From positions 1-64,000 of the forward strand of contig JAEWGT010000009.1 in assembly GCA_023388175.1 (NCBI GenBank): a stretch of 64,000 nt of DNA. The letters are read 5' to 3'. The translations under genes were made by a program, and so were the position numbers. Below, piece by piece: positions 33,937-42,035 of the stretch. The notes beneath the pieces are model-generated. The model searched no databases. It was not told where the DNA came from and saw only the letters and a program-made list of their open reading frames with translations. Position 1 is the stretch's first letter, and the number at the start of each line of letters is the position of its first letter. The stretch is from Pseudomonadota bacterium (GTDB lineage: Bacteria > Pseudomonadota > Alphaproteobacteria > Rhizobiales > Devosiaceae).

Positions 33937-36360
33937 CTACTTCCGCAATTCGCCGCCGGTCGTCTTGGTGACCGCCGCGACCACCGCTGCCGAGACCTTT
34001 TCGATCTCTTCATCGGTCAGCGTCTTGTCCCTGGGCTGGAGGGTCACCTCGATGGCGACGGACTTCCTGCCTTCCCCGACATGGGCGCCCTCGAAGACGT
34101 CGAAAATGCCGACATCCTTGATCAGCGTCTTGTCGGCGCCCTTGGCCGCCTTGAGAATGGCGGCAGCGGTGACGCCCCGGTCCATGACAAAGGCAAAGTC
34201 GCGGCTGACGGGCTGGAACGGGGAAAGCTCCAGCGCCGGCTTGGTCCTGGTGGCCTTCTTCCGCGGCTCTGGCAGGGCGTCCAGGTCGATCTCGAAGGCC
34301 ACGGCCGGGCCGTCAATGTCGAGTTCGGCGGCGAGCGCCGGATGCAACTCGCCAAACCACCCCAAAGTCACCTTGGGACCGAGAGCAATGCGTCCGCCCC
34401 GGCCCGGATGGCTCCACTCGGCGGCTTCGGGCAGCACCTGCACCTTCTCGATATCGACGCCCAGCGCATCGAGCGCAGCGGCCAGATCGGCCTTGGCATC
34501 CCAGACAGTGACCGCTTCGGCCTTGCGCGACCAGTGGCGGCCTGCGCCATCAATCCTGGCTGTCCCGGTGCGCACGCCCGAGGCATAGGTGTGCTGGCCT
34601 TCGGGCCGGTCGGAGAGGAAGATCTGGCCCACCTCGAACAAAGCCACATCGGCAAAGCCGCGATTGGAATTGCGGCGCGCGCCGGCAAGCAGGCCCGGCA
34701 GCAGCGAGGGCCGCATATCGGTCATGTCCGACGCAATGGCATTGGCGAGCTGGCGATCTTCGCTGCCGCCACCGAAGCGGGTGGCGTCGTCATGGGAAAT
34801 AAAGCTCCATGTGACGACTTCATCGAGCCCGCGCGCGGCCAGCGAGCGGCGCGCAATGCGACGGCGGTTCTGGATGCTGGTCAGCATGCGCGGCGCGACA
34901 TGATTGAGGCGCGGCAGCGGCTCGACCGGCACCTTGTCCACGCCCACCATGCGCATGACCTCTTCCACCAGGTCGGCCTTCTGCGTCACGTCTGGGCGCC
35001 AGCTGGGCACCTTCACATTGCGAACCTCGCCAGCGCCTTCGACGGCAAAGCCGAGCCGGGTGAGGATGGCTTCGATTTCGCCGGCTGAGACGTCGAGCCC
35101 GGTCAGGCGCCTGACTTCGCTCAGCGGGAAATCAACCACGCTGTTGAGGAACACATCCTCGCCCGAGATTGCCGGCTCCATCGGCTCGCCGCCGCAGAGT
35201 TCGAGCACAAGGCGGGTCGCCAGTTCCATGCCCGGTTCGGTCAGGGCCGGATCGACATTGCGTTCGAGCCGGTAGCGGGCGTCCGAGACGATCCCGGTCT
35301 TGCGGCCGGTGCGGGCGATGAGATCGGCGTCCCAACTGGCGCATTCCATGAACACATTGACGGTCTCGTCGGTGACGCCCGAGCGAATGCCGCCCATGAT
35401 GCCGCCAAGGCAGAGCGGGCCCCTGTCGTCGGCGATGACCGTCATGGTCTCATCGAGCCTATAGACCTTGTTATCGAGCGCATCGAAGTCTTCGCCGCGC
35501 GCATTGCGCAGCACGGCCTCGCCTTCGATCTTGTCCGCGTCATAGGCATGGAGCGGACGGCCCCAGCCCAGCGAGACCAGATTGGTGATGTCGACAATGG
35601 TGTTGATGGGCCGCAGGCCTACAGCGCGCAGGCGCTGTTGCAGCCAGTCGGGCGACGGGCCGTTCTTCACATTGGCGATATAGCGCCCGGCGAATTTGCG
35701 GATCGCCTTGCTTTCACCTGCCGCGAACTGGTGCGGCAACGGCGCTATCGGGCTCTTGCCCTTTGAAGGCACGGGCGAAAAATCGGTCTTTTTCAGCGTG
35801 CCCAGACCAAAGGCGGCAAGATCGCGCGCCACACCATAGACGCCGGTGGCGTCGCCCCGATTGGGGGTAATGGAAATATCGAAGACCACGCCATTGATCC
35901 CGGCATAGTCGACATATTTCTCGCCGATGGGTGCATCTTCGGGCAGTTCGATAATGCCGTCATGATCTTCGCTGAGTTCAAGTTCGGCGGCCGAGCACAG
36001 CATGCCATTGGAGGGCGCGCCGCGAATGACCACGCCGCCCTTCAACTCGAAATCCTTGCCCGGAATATAGGTGCCCGGCGCGGCAAAGACCGATTTGAGG
36101 CCGGTCCGGCAATTGGGGGCGCCGCAGACCACGTCGATCAACGCGCCGGTCCCCGCATCGACCTTGCAGATATTGAGATGGTCGGAATTGGGATGCGGCC
36201 TGGCTTCAACCACATGGGCGACGACGAATTTTTCGAGGCGCGCGCCCTGGCTTTCAATGCCTTCCACTTCCAGCCCGATCATGGTCAGCGCCACCCCGAT
36301 CTCTTCGGGTGAAGCGCTGGTGTCGAGATGGTCCTTGAGCCAGTCGAGGGTGAATTTCAT
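33937..36360 (-). CDS. pheT: Phenylalanyl-tRNA synthetase beta subunit
   Basis: The 807-residue protein starts after AAGGG at 36360 (MKFTLDWLKDHLDTSASPEE). It has the tRNA-binding OB fold (residues 40-150; VVAHVVEARPHPNSDHLNIC), the B3/B4 editing domain (QLRAVGLRPINTIVDITNLV), the B5 domain, the class II-like core, and the C-terminal ferredoxin-fold anticodon domain (SPFQPVSRDFAFVMDRGVTA; VTLQPRDKTLTDEEIEKVSA). It pairs with PheS to charge tRNA-Phe. It is the last gene of a tight four-gene set whose two middle genes are unrelated to translation. Confidence 0.97.
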   Translation of the reverse strand: MKFTLDWLKDHLDTSASPEEIGVALTMIGLEVEGIESQGARLEKFVVAHVVEARPHPNSDHLNICKVDAGTGALIDVVCGAPNCRTGLKSVFAAPGTYIPGKDFELKGGVVIRGAPSNGMLCSAAELELSEDHDGIIELPEDAPIGEKYVDYAGINGVVFDISITPNRGDATGVYGVARDLAAFGLGTLKKTDFSPVPSKGKSPIAPLPHQFAAGESKAIRKFAGRYIANVKNGPSPDWLQQRLRAVGLRPINTIVDITNLVSLGWGRPLHAYDADKIEGEAVLRNARGEDFDALDNKVYRLDETMTVIADDRGPLCLGGIMGGIRSGVTDETVNVFMECASWDADLIARTGRKTGIVSDARYRLERNVDPALTEPGMELATRLVLELCGGEPMEPAISGEDVFLNSVVDFPLSEVRRLTGLDVSAGEIEAILTRLGFAVEGAGEVRNVKVPSWRPDVTQKADLVEEVMRMVGVDKVPVEPLPRLNHVAPRMLTSIQNRRRIARRSLAARGLDEVVTWSFISHDDATRFGGGSEDRQLANAIASDMTDMRPSLLPGLLAGARRNSNRGFADVALFEVGQIFLSDRPEGQHTYASGVRTGTARIDGAGRHWSRKAEAVTVWDAKADLAAALDALGVDIEKVQVLPEAAEWSHPGRGGRIALGPKVTLGWFGELHPALAAELDIDGPAVAFEIDLDALPEPRKKATRTKPALELSPFQPVSRDFAFVMDRGVTAAAILKAAKGADKTLIKDVGIFDVFEGAHVGEGRKSVAIEVTLQPRDKTLTDEEIEKVSAAVVAAVTKTTGGELRK

Positions 36361-36371
36361 GTTTTTAGCCC

Positions 36372-37412
36372 TTAGCGGAAGTCGCTCTTGCTGCCCGTGA
36401 TCGGCGGCAGCGCAGATGAAAGTTTGAACAGTTCGATCAGCACATTGGCAAAGCCGCGCGCGTCGTCGATGGCTTTGTGGGTGTGGGCGATATGCCCATA
36501 AAATTCGGCCGGCAGCTTGCTCATGCCCCAGTCAAGATAGGGCGCGCCGCGCAGCGTGCCGGCCATGGTGTAGAGGCAGATGCCGCCGCCGCGAAAAATC
36601 TGCCGGCCCTTGAAGGGGCCGCTCAGAGCGCGGGTGCCGGCATATTCGTCGAGATAGTGGTCCATCCACAGACCATCGAAGATCATCGGCGCGGCGACGA
36701 ACACCTTTGGCCCCGGCAGGCTTTCCACCCAGTCGGCATAGCGCGGCATGACGATTGCCGGGTCCTCGGCATTCTCGGTCGCTGCTTTCCACGCCTCGGG
36801 CTGGGTCGCCCACCAGGCCATCGTGGTCTCGTTGGTGGTCCGGTCCGGGCGCGGTGTGAGCATGGCCTCGAACGCGCCATGCGGCGTGCCGTCAGCCTCG
36901 ATGGCCACCGAGGCAAAGCTCAGCATGGAGTTATGCAGCGGTGTCGGCCCGTCGGCTTCAATGTCGGTGACGATGAAGATCGGCGTCGCCACGCGGTTAT
37001 AAACATCGCGCCCCGCCGGCAGCACGCTGACCAGCCGGAACGTCTCGCAGACAATCTCCATATCGGGCGAGAAACCGCCATTGCGGGCGAAATAGGCCTC
37101 GTGCCCGGCGCGCCAGGTGGCATAGGGGCCCTCGCCCTCCCGGTCGGTGAAATCGGGGCCGATCTCATCGAAGCGCAACGTCTCGACCGACAGGGTCTCG
37201 ATCACACACGCCTCTTCGCCCGCGCCATTGAGCACGATATCCCGGCGCCCTACTTGGGGCAGGGGTTCGGTATCCGCGCCAAAATCGCGCAAGGCGCCAC
37301 AGGTGGCGGTCTTGTTGCCGGCAAGCACCAGCGCGAGCAGGCTATCGGCCAGCGCGGGAGAATCCCCGAAGCTGAAACGCACCGCCTCTGTCATGCTGGT
37401 GGGATCGGGCAT
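36372..37412 (-). CDS. ASCH domain fused to a DEDDh 3'-5' exonuclease
   Basis: The 346-residue protein has two domains. Residues 10-125 resemble ASCH (PUA-like) domains: RFSFGDSPALADSLLALVLA then GNKTATCGAL, and DIVLNGAGEEACVIETLSVE. Residues 143-330 fit DEDDh exonucleases of the Rv2179c-like or RNase T type: VTDIEADGP (D150, E152), APMIFDGLW (D246), and HKAIDDA (H312, D317). ASCH domains bind RNA or modified nucleotides, so a structured-RNA or modified-base exonuclease is plausible; this is inference. It lies between pheT (11 nt) and a periplasmic-type gene (5 nt) in the pheS-pheT operon. AGGAG precedes the start. The fusion is continuous, with no internal start needed. Confidence 0.82.
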   Translation of the reverse strand: MPDPTSMTEAVRFSFGDSPALADSLLALVLAGNKTATCGALRDFGADTEPLPQVGRRDIVLNGAGEEACVIETLSVETLRFDEIGPDFTDREGEGPYATWRAGHEAYFARNGGFSPDMEIVCETFRLVSVLPAGRDVYNRVATPIFIVTDIEADGPTPLHNSMLSFASVAIEADGTPHGAFEAMLTPRPDRTTNETTMAWWATQPEAWKAATENAEDPAIVMPRYADWVESLPGPKVFVAAPMIFDGLWMDHYLDEYAGTRALSGPFKGRQIFRGGGICLYTMAGTLRGAPYLDWGMSKLPAEFYGHIAHTHKAIDDARGFANVLIELFKLSSALPPITGSKSDFR

Positions 37413-37417
37413 CGCTC

Positions 37418-37882
37418 CTATTTCCTCCTGCCCTCGGCCTGGTAGGAGAATGGCCAGATTGGCGCCACATCCTCGTCGGGCAACTGACCCATGGCCGATG
37501 GCACGCAGACCCCGATCTGGGTCAAGGCCGCATTGACCGACCGCTGATAGGGATAGAACACGACGGACATGTCGATGCGGTAGATTTCGTCCTGGCTCTC
37601 GTCGACACCCTCATAGACCGATCTTTCGGTGCCGCCGACGAGGCTGATTTCATCGGTGATGAAATCGGCGCCGCCCTCGAAATGCTCAAGCACTTGTCCG
37701 GTTTCGGTATCGAGCCAGAACACTGTGGGATTGCCCAGTTCCGGATCGGCGGCCGAAATCGTCATCGGCCCGGCCTCGCCGATCAATTCGGCAAGGGCGA
37801 CAGGGGCGCAGAACAACGTCTCCGCTGCCGCAGGAAGCGACAGAGCCAATGAAAGTGCGGTTGCAAGAGCGATCCGGCGCAT
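37418..37882 (-). CDS. Secreted/periplasmic protein of unknown function
   Basis: The 154-residue product has a signal peptide (MRRIALATALSLALSLPAAA, cut after AAA). The mature part carries two cysteines (LFCAP and GVCVP) and Asp/Glu-rich strands. No known domain is recognised. Spacing is 5 nt to both neighbours in the pheS...pheT set, so it is cotranscribed with them. Confidence 0.72.
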   Translation of the reverse strand: MRRIALATALSLALSLPAAAETLFCAPVALAELIGEAGPMTISAADPELGNPTVFWLDTETGQVLEHFEGGADFITDEISLVGGTERSVYEGVDESQDEIYRIDMSVVFYPYQRSVNAALTQIGVCVPSAMGQLPDEDVAPIWPFSYQAEGRRK

Positions 37883-37887
37883 GGCGT

Positions 37888-39018
37888 CTAGCTCGACAGC
37901 CCTCCGAACAGCGTGGGCAGGTCGAGCGGGCGGAAACCGTAATGCTCGATCCAGCGCTGGTCGGCGTCGAAAAAGGCGCGCAGGTCCGGCATGCCGTATT
38001 TCAGCATGGCAATGCGGTCGATGCCGATGCCCCAGGCAAAGCCCTGATAGACATCGGGGTCGAGCCCGGCATTGGCAATGACATTGGGATGCACCATGCC
38101 GCAGCCCAGGATTTCGAGCCAGTCATTGCCCTCGCCGATCTTCACTTCGGCGCCCGAGCGGTCGCATTGCACGTCCACCTCCATCGACGGCTCGGTGAAG
38201 GGAAAGAAGCTGGGGCGGAAGCGCAGCGTGACACTGGGCACCTCGAAGAAGGCCTTCAAAAACTCTTCCAGCACCCAGCGCAGCTGGCCGATATGGCTCG
38301 ATTTGTCGATGACCAGCCCCTCGACCTGATGGAACATCGGGGTATGGGTCTGGTCGCTGTCATTGCGATAGGTGCGGCCGGGCATGACCACGCGGATCGG
38401 CGGGTCCTGCGCTGGCGTCAGATAGGACGCGGCGGGCTTCTCATTGGTCTTCTGCATGACGCGCACCTGCACCGGCGAGGTATGGGTGCGCAGAACCTTC
38501 TTCACCCCGTCCGGGCCGGGCTTCATGAAGAACGTGTCGTGCATTTCGCGCGCCGGATGCCCCTCGGGGAAGTTGAGCGCGGTGAAATTGTAATAATCGG
38601 TCTCGATATCGGGTCCTTCGGCGATGGAGAAACCCATATCCGAGAAAATGGCGGTAATTTCGTCGATGGTCTGGGAAATCGGGTGAATACGTCCGCGCGC
38701 CGTCGGGGCCGGGGGCAGCGGCAGGGTGACGTCCAGCGTTTCAGCTTTCAGCCGGGCCTCGAGCGCTGCGCCCTTGAGTTCGGTGCTGCGGGCCTCGATC
38801 AGCCCCGCAATATCGTTCTTGAGGCCGTTGATGGCCGGGCCGGCAGATTTGCGGTCTTCCGGTGCCATGGAGCCAAGCGTAGCAAGCAGGGCCGAGACCG
38901 AGCCCTTCTTGCCCAGTGCCCCAACACGGACCGCATCGAGCGCCGCTTCGTTTTCGGCTGCGGCAATGGCGGCAGACAACTCGCTGCGCAGGGTTTCGAT
39001 CTGTGTTTGCAAGGACAT
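37888..39018 (-). CDS. pheS: Phenylalanyl-tRNA synthetase alpha subunit
   Basis: The 376-residue class II synthetase has an N-terminal coiled coil (residues 1-85) and catalytic motifs: GFSIAEGPDIETDYYNFTAL, FPEGHPAREMHDTFF (motif 1 region), GRTYRNDSDQTHTPMFHQVE (motif 2) and FAWGIGIDRIAMLKYG (motif 3). It forms the alpha2beta2 enzyme with PheT. Two genes intervene before pheT, although pheS and pheT are usually adjacent. A terminator for the upstream rpmI-rplT operon lies just before it. Confidence 0.97.
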   Translation of the reverse strand: MSLQTQIETLRSELSAAIAAAENEAALDAVRVGALGKKGSVSALLATLGSMAPEDRKSAGPAINGLKNDIAGLIEARSTELKGAALEARLKAETLDVTLPLPPAPTARGRIHPISQTIDEITAIFSDMGFSIAEGPDIETDYYNFTALNFPEGHPAREMHDTFFMKPGPDGVKKVLRTHTSPVQVRVMQKTNEKPAASYLTPAQDPPIRVVMPGRTYRNDSDQTHTPMFHQVEGLVIDKSSHIGQLRWVLEEFLKAFFEVPSVTLRFRPSFFPFTEPSMEVDVQCDRSGAEVKIGEGNDWLEILGCGMVHPNVIANAGLDPDVYQGFAWGIGIDRIAMLKYGMPDLRAFFDADQRWIEHYGFRPLDLPTLFGGLSS

Positions 39019-39054
39019 GGGAAATCTCGTTCGACAGGCTGAGGGCTATAGACC

Positions 39055-39101
39055 AAAACAAAACGCCCCGCGCCAGCCCTCTCGGGCGGCGCAAGGCGCG
39101 A
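39055..39101 (-). terminator. Terminator of the rpmI-rplT operon
   Basis: Read on the minus strand, CGCGCCTTGCGCCGCCC, a GAGA loop and GGGCTGGCGCGGGGCG form a long stem with one bulge, followed by TTTTGTTTT. It ends the L35-L20 transcript 27 nt after rplT. Confidence 0.85.
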
Positions 39102-39127
39102 TTTTTGACCTCAGAGGACTGGGGTGC

Positions 39128-39529
39128 TTAAGCGGTGACGCGAGCGTGGGTAACGGTGTCCACGCTTTCCAGATACGCCAGCGCTGCCTTGGCCTTGGTG
39201 ACCAGGGCGGCGAACGCTTCGGGCTGGGTGATCGCCAGATCGCTCAGCACCTTGCGGTCGACAGCAATCTCAGCCTTGCTGAGGCCGTCGATAAATCGAC
39301 CATAGGTCAGGCCGTGATCGCGCACGGCGGCATTGATGCGCTGGATCCACAGAGCGCGGAAGTTGCGCTTCTTGACGCGACGGTCGCGGTAAGCGTACTG
39401 GCCGGCCTTTTCGACCGCCTGCTTGGCGATACGGATCGTGGATTTACGACGGCCATAATAGCCCTCGGCGGCCTTCAAGACCTTCTTGTGACGAGCGTGG
39501 GCGGTTACGCCTCTCTTTACGCGTGCCAT
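39128..39529 (-). CDS. rplT: 50S ribosomal protein L20
   Basis: The 133-residue basic protein starts MARVKRGVTAHARHKKVLKA after GGAAGGAC and has the L20 blocks FRALWIQRINAAVRDHGLTY and FIDGLSKAEIAVDRKVLSDL. It binds 23S rRNA early in 50S assembly. It follows rpmI by 19 nt. Confidence 0.98.
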   Translation of the reverse strand: MARVKRGVTAHARHKKVLKAAEGYYGRRKSTIRIAKQAVEKAGQYAYRDRRVKKRNFRALWIQRINAAVRDHGLTYGRFIDGLSKAEIAVDRKVLSDLAITQPEAFAALVTKAKAALAYLESVDTVTHARVTA

Positions 39530-39548
39530 TCTTTAATGTCCTTCCAGC

Positions 39549-39749
39549 TTAGCGGTTGTACGGCATGTACCACTTCACCAGACCCTCGTCGCCCTTGGAC
39601 AGGATCTTGGTGCCGCGGTTGGTGCGGATGTACTTGGCATTGTGGCTGATCAGGCGGTGGCGCTTGCCGGCGACGCCGGCCTTCACCTTGCCGGTTGCGG
39701 TGAAGCTGAAACGCTTCTTGGCACCGGACTTGGTCTTCATCTTGGGCAT
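39549..39749 (-). CDS. rpmI: 50S ribosomal protein L35
   Basis: The 66-residue protein MPKMKTKSGAKKRFSFTATG is the standard L35 start, and the internal KRHRLISHNAKYIRTNRGTK block is present. Together with rplT it forms a two-gene operon. infC, normally upstream, is absent: the next gene upstream is an exporter, so this operon carries its own promoter in the 142-nt gap. Confidence 0.97.
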   Translation of the reverse strand: MPKMKTKSGAKKRFSFTATGKVKAGVAGKRHRLISHNAKYIRTNRGTKILSKGDEGLVKWYMPYNR

Positions 39750-39891
39750 TTTGCGGGTCCTTTAGAGTATTATTGGATGGATTGAGGCCCATCGCATTCA
39801 TGAACCGCCACGGCATGCCTTTTGGCCGGGCGATCCGGAGGATGCGGCTCTATAAGGGGAAAGCGGCGGCAAGGCAAGTACCGCCACGCCC

Positions 39892-41403
39892 CTAATGCGC
39901 CGCTACAGCCTCGTCATCGCGATAATGGCGAAGGGCGAAGAAGACGGCCACTGCCATGAGTCCGATCAGCGCGGCAGCGCTCAACAGAACTGTCGAGTGG
40001 GCATTGGTGAATGCCAGGCTCGCCGCTTCCACCAGAGGGGCACCGGCTTCGCCCAGATCGCGCGCCGCCAGCATGGTCTCGCCGATGGAATGGGTAGCAC
40101 CCGCTGGAAGCACGTCTGCAAGCTCGGCAGGAACACGCAGAGCCGATGAGTAACTCGCAGCCAGCAAGACACCGAAGAACGTAATCCCAAGGCCGGCACC
40201 CATTTCATAACCCGTGCCTTCGAGCGAACCGGCTGCGCCCGCCTTTTCCACGGGTGCACTCGACATGATGGCGATGGACGATGCGGTGAGGCCGATACTG
40301 AGCGAAAGGCCAATTCCCACCATCAATGCGATCACGCCCAAGCCCGGATCGTGGAAATTGCTGAAGCCAAGTCCGGCCAGGCTGCCCGCCGCAACGAGCA
40401 GGGAGAGCGAGGCCACCATGCGCAGACCGACAACGGATGCCGCATAGCCAGCCAGTGGTCCGCCAATGGCTGAAGCAATGACCAGTGGCATCATGAACAG
40501 CCCCGCTTCGAGCGGGCTCCGGCCCACGACGAACTGCAATTCCTGAGCGATGGTCAGTTCCGCCCCCGCCAGGGCCCCGGTGACGGCCAGCGCCATCAGC
40601 ACGCCCATGGTTATGGCCGGGCGCGAGAACAGGGAGATGTCCAACATCGGTGTGGCCGAGGCCATTTGCTTGCGCACGAAGAGCGCGATGGCGCTGATGC
40701 CGATTGCCAATGAGGCAAAGGTCACGAGTGGGGAGGCGCCGGGCTTGAACCCGGATTTGATGGCGTAAACCGTGGTGATCAACCCGACGATCAAGATCAG
40801 CGCCTGGCCGATGCTCCAATGACCAGCGCCCGAAGGCTTGCGGCGCGGCAGGACGGCGTAGGCCAGCGGCCAGACCACCAGCATGACCGGCACGTTGATG
40901 AGAAAGACCGAGCCCCACCAGAAATGCTCAAGCAGGAAACCGCCGGTTAGCGGGCCAAGAGCGGCGCCTGCCGAGCCGACGGTGCCCCACAGGCCCAGCG
41001 CGATGCCGCGTTCCTTGGGGTCGTCAAAGCTCTGACGGATCAGCGCCAGAACGTTGGGAATGACCATGGACGCGCCCACTGCCAGCAGGATGCGTGCTCC
41101 GATGAGAACGGGGGCACTTGGGGCAAATGCGGCAATGACGGAGGCGACAAGGAAGACTGCCAGCCCGGTGAGCAACATGCGACGATTGCCGATGCGATCG
41201 GCAAGAGTGCCCATGGGTACAAGCAGGCCCGCCATCATCAGTGGGTAGATGTCGATGATCCACAAAATCTCGGTACCGCTGGCATTGAGCGCCATGGTCA
41301 GGGACGGTACGGCGATATGCAGGATTGTCATGTCGATGACGATGGGCAGGAAAGCCAGCATCACGGCCAGCAGGATCAGCCAGCGATTGCGGGGAGCGGA
41401 CAT
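39892..41403 (-). CDS. MFS multidrug exporter (DHA2/EmrB-QacA type)
   Basis: The 503-residue membrane protein has about 14 hydrophobic segments. It shows motif A-like MGTLADRIGNRRMLLTGL, motif D-like DMTILHIAVPSL, and LALIRQSFDDPKERGIALGL followed by WGTVGSAGAALGPLTGGFLL, the antiporter motif C. These define proton-driven drug efflux pumps of the QacA/Stp group. The start at 41403 follows GAGGT; an in-frame ATG at 41511 would overlap the promoter and operator and is rejected. A divergent TetR gene sits 89 nt away with a palindrome between them, the typical repressor-pump unit. The substrate is not known. Confidence 0.93.
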   Translation of the reverse strand: MSAPRNRWLILLAVMLAFLPIVIDMTILHIAVPSLTMALNASGTEILWIIDIYPLMMAGLLVPMGTLADRIGNRRMLLTGLAVFLVASVIAAFAPSAPVLIGARILLAVGASMVIPNVLALIRQSFDDPKERGIALGLWGTVGSAGAALGPLTGGFLLEHFWWGSVFLINVPVMLVVWPLAYAVLPRRKPSGAGHWSIGQALILIVGLITTVYAIKSGFKPGASPLVTFASLAIGISAIALFVRKQMASATPMLDISLFSRPAITMGVLMALAVTGALAGAELTIAQELQFVVGRSPLEAGLFMMPLVIASAIGGPLAGYAASVVGLRMVASLSLLVAAGSLAGLGFSNFHDPGLGVIALMVGIGLSLSIGLTASSIAIMSSAPVEKAGAAGSLEGTGYEMGAGLGITFFGVLLAASYSSALRVPAELADVLPAGATHSIGETMLAARDLGEAGAPLVEAASLAFTNAHSTVLLSAAALIGLMAVAVFFALRHYRDDEAVAAH

Positions 41404-41460
41404 TTTTGTAACCTCTTTGCGGAACGCTGATTTCATTGCCGGAAATGAATGGCGTATATA

Positions 41461-41478
41461 AATCCGACCGGACGGATT
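41461..41478. promoter_or_regulatory. Probable TetR operator
   Basis: AATCCGACCGGACGGATT has perfect AATCCG/CGGATT arms and a CCGG centre. It lies between the two divergent starts (MFS exporter and TetR gene), 15 nt before the TetR ATG, and is the likely binding site of the TetR protein. Confidence 0.68.
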
Positions 41479-41492
41479 GAAAAGAGGTAGGC

Positions 41493-42035
41493 ATGGGCCG
41501 CAAACAGACAATTGATCGGGGTGCGCTGCTCGACGCCGCCGAGCGCGTGGTCCTCGGCGAAGGCGCCGGCCAGCTCACCATGGACGCGGTGGCCAGGGAG
41601 GCGGGTGTCAGCAAGGGCGGGGTGCTCTACGCCTTTCCCAGCAAGGACGCCCTGATTGACGCCCTGATCTCACGCGTCTTTGCCTCCATGGACCGCATCG
41701 TCGAGGACTTCATTGCCCGGATGGGCGACAGCAGCCAGAACTGGGTCGAGGCCCATGTCCTGGCCAGCCGCAATGCCGAGACGCTGATCACCGAACGCAG
41801 CGTGGCGCTGATCACCAATTTCATGCGTTCGCCCGAATATCGGAAAGGTGCGCGCGAATATTATGCGGCCATTCTCAACCGGCTGGATCTGACGACGCCG
41901 GCGGGCCGCAAGGCGCGTCTGGCCATTCTGGCCTGCGAGGGCGCCATGCTGCTGCGTGGTTTCGACTTTCACCCGATCAGCGCCGAAGACTGGAAAGCCA
42001 TACACGACGATATACGGGCGATTTTGTTGTCCTGA
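41493..42035 (+). CDS. TetR-family transcriptional repressor of the adjacent exporter
   Basis: The 180-residue protein has an N-terminal TetR helix-turn-helix (residues 5-52; ALLDAAERVVLGEGAGQLTM, AREAGVSKGGVLYAFPSKDA) and a C-terminal helical ligand domain of the TetR_C type. It is divergent from the MFS pump and probably represses it and itself through the palindrome at 41461-41478. Its TGA abuts the stop of the convergent glycosyltransferase with no gap. The inducer is unknown. Confidence 0.93.
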   Translation: MGRKQTIDRGALLDAAERVVLGEGAGQLTMDAVAREAGVSKGGVLYAFPSKDALIDALISRVFASMDRIVEDFIARMGDSSQNWVEAHVLASRNAETLITERSVALITNFMRSPEYRKGAREYYAAILNRLDLTTPAGRKARLAILACEGAMLLRGFDFHPISAEDWKAIHDDIRAILLS

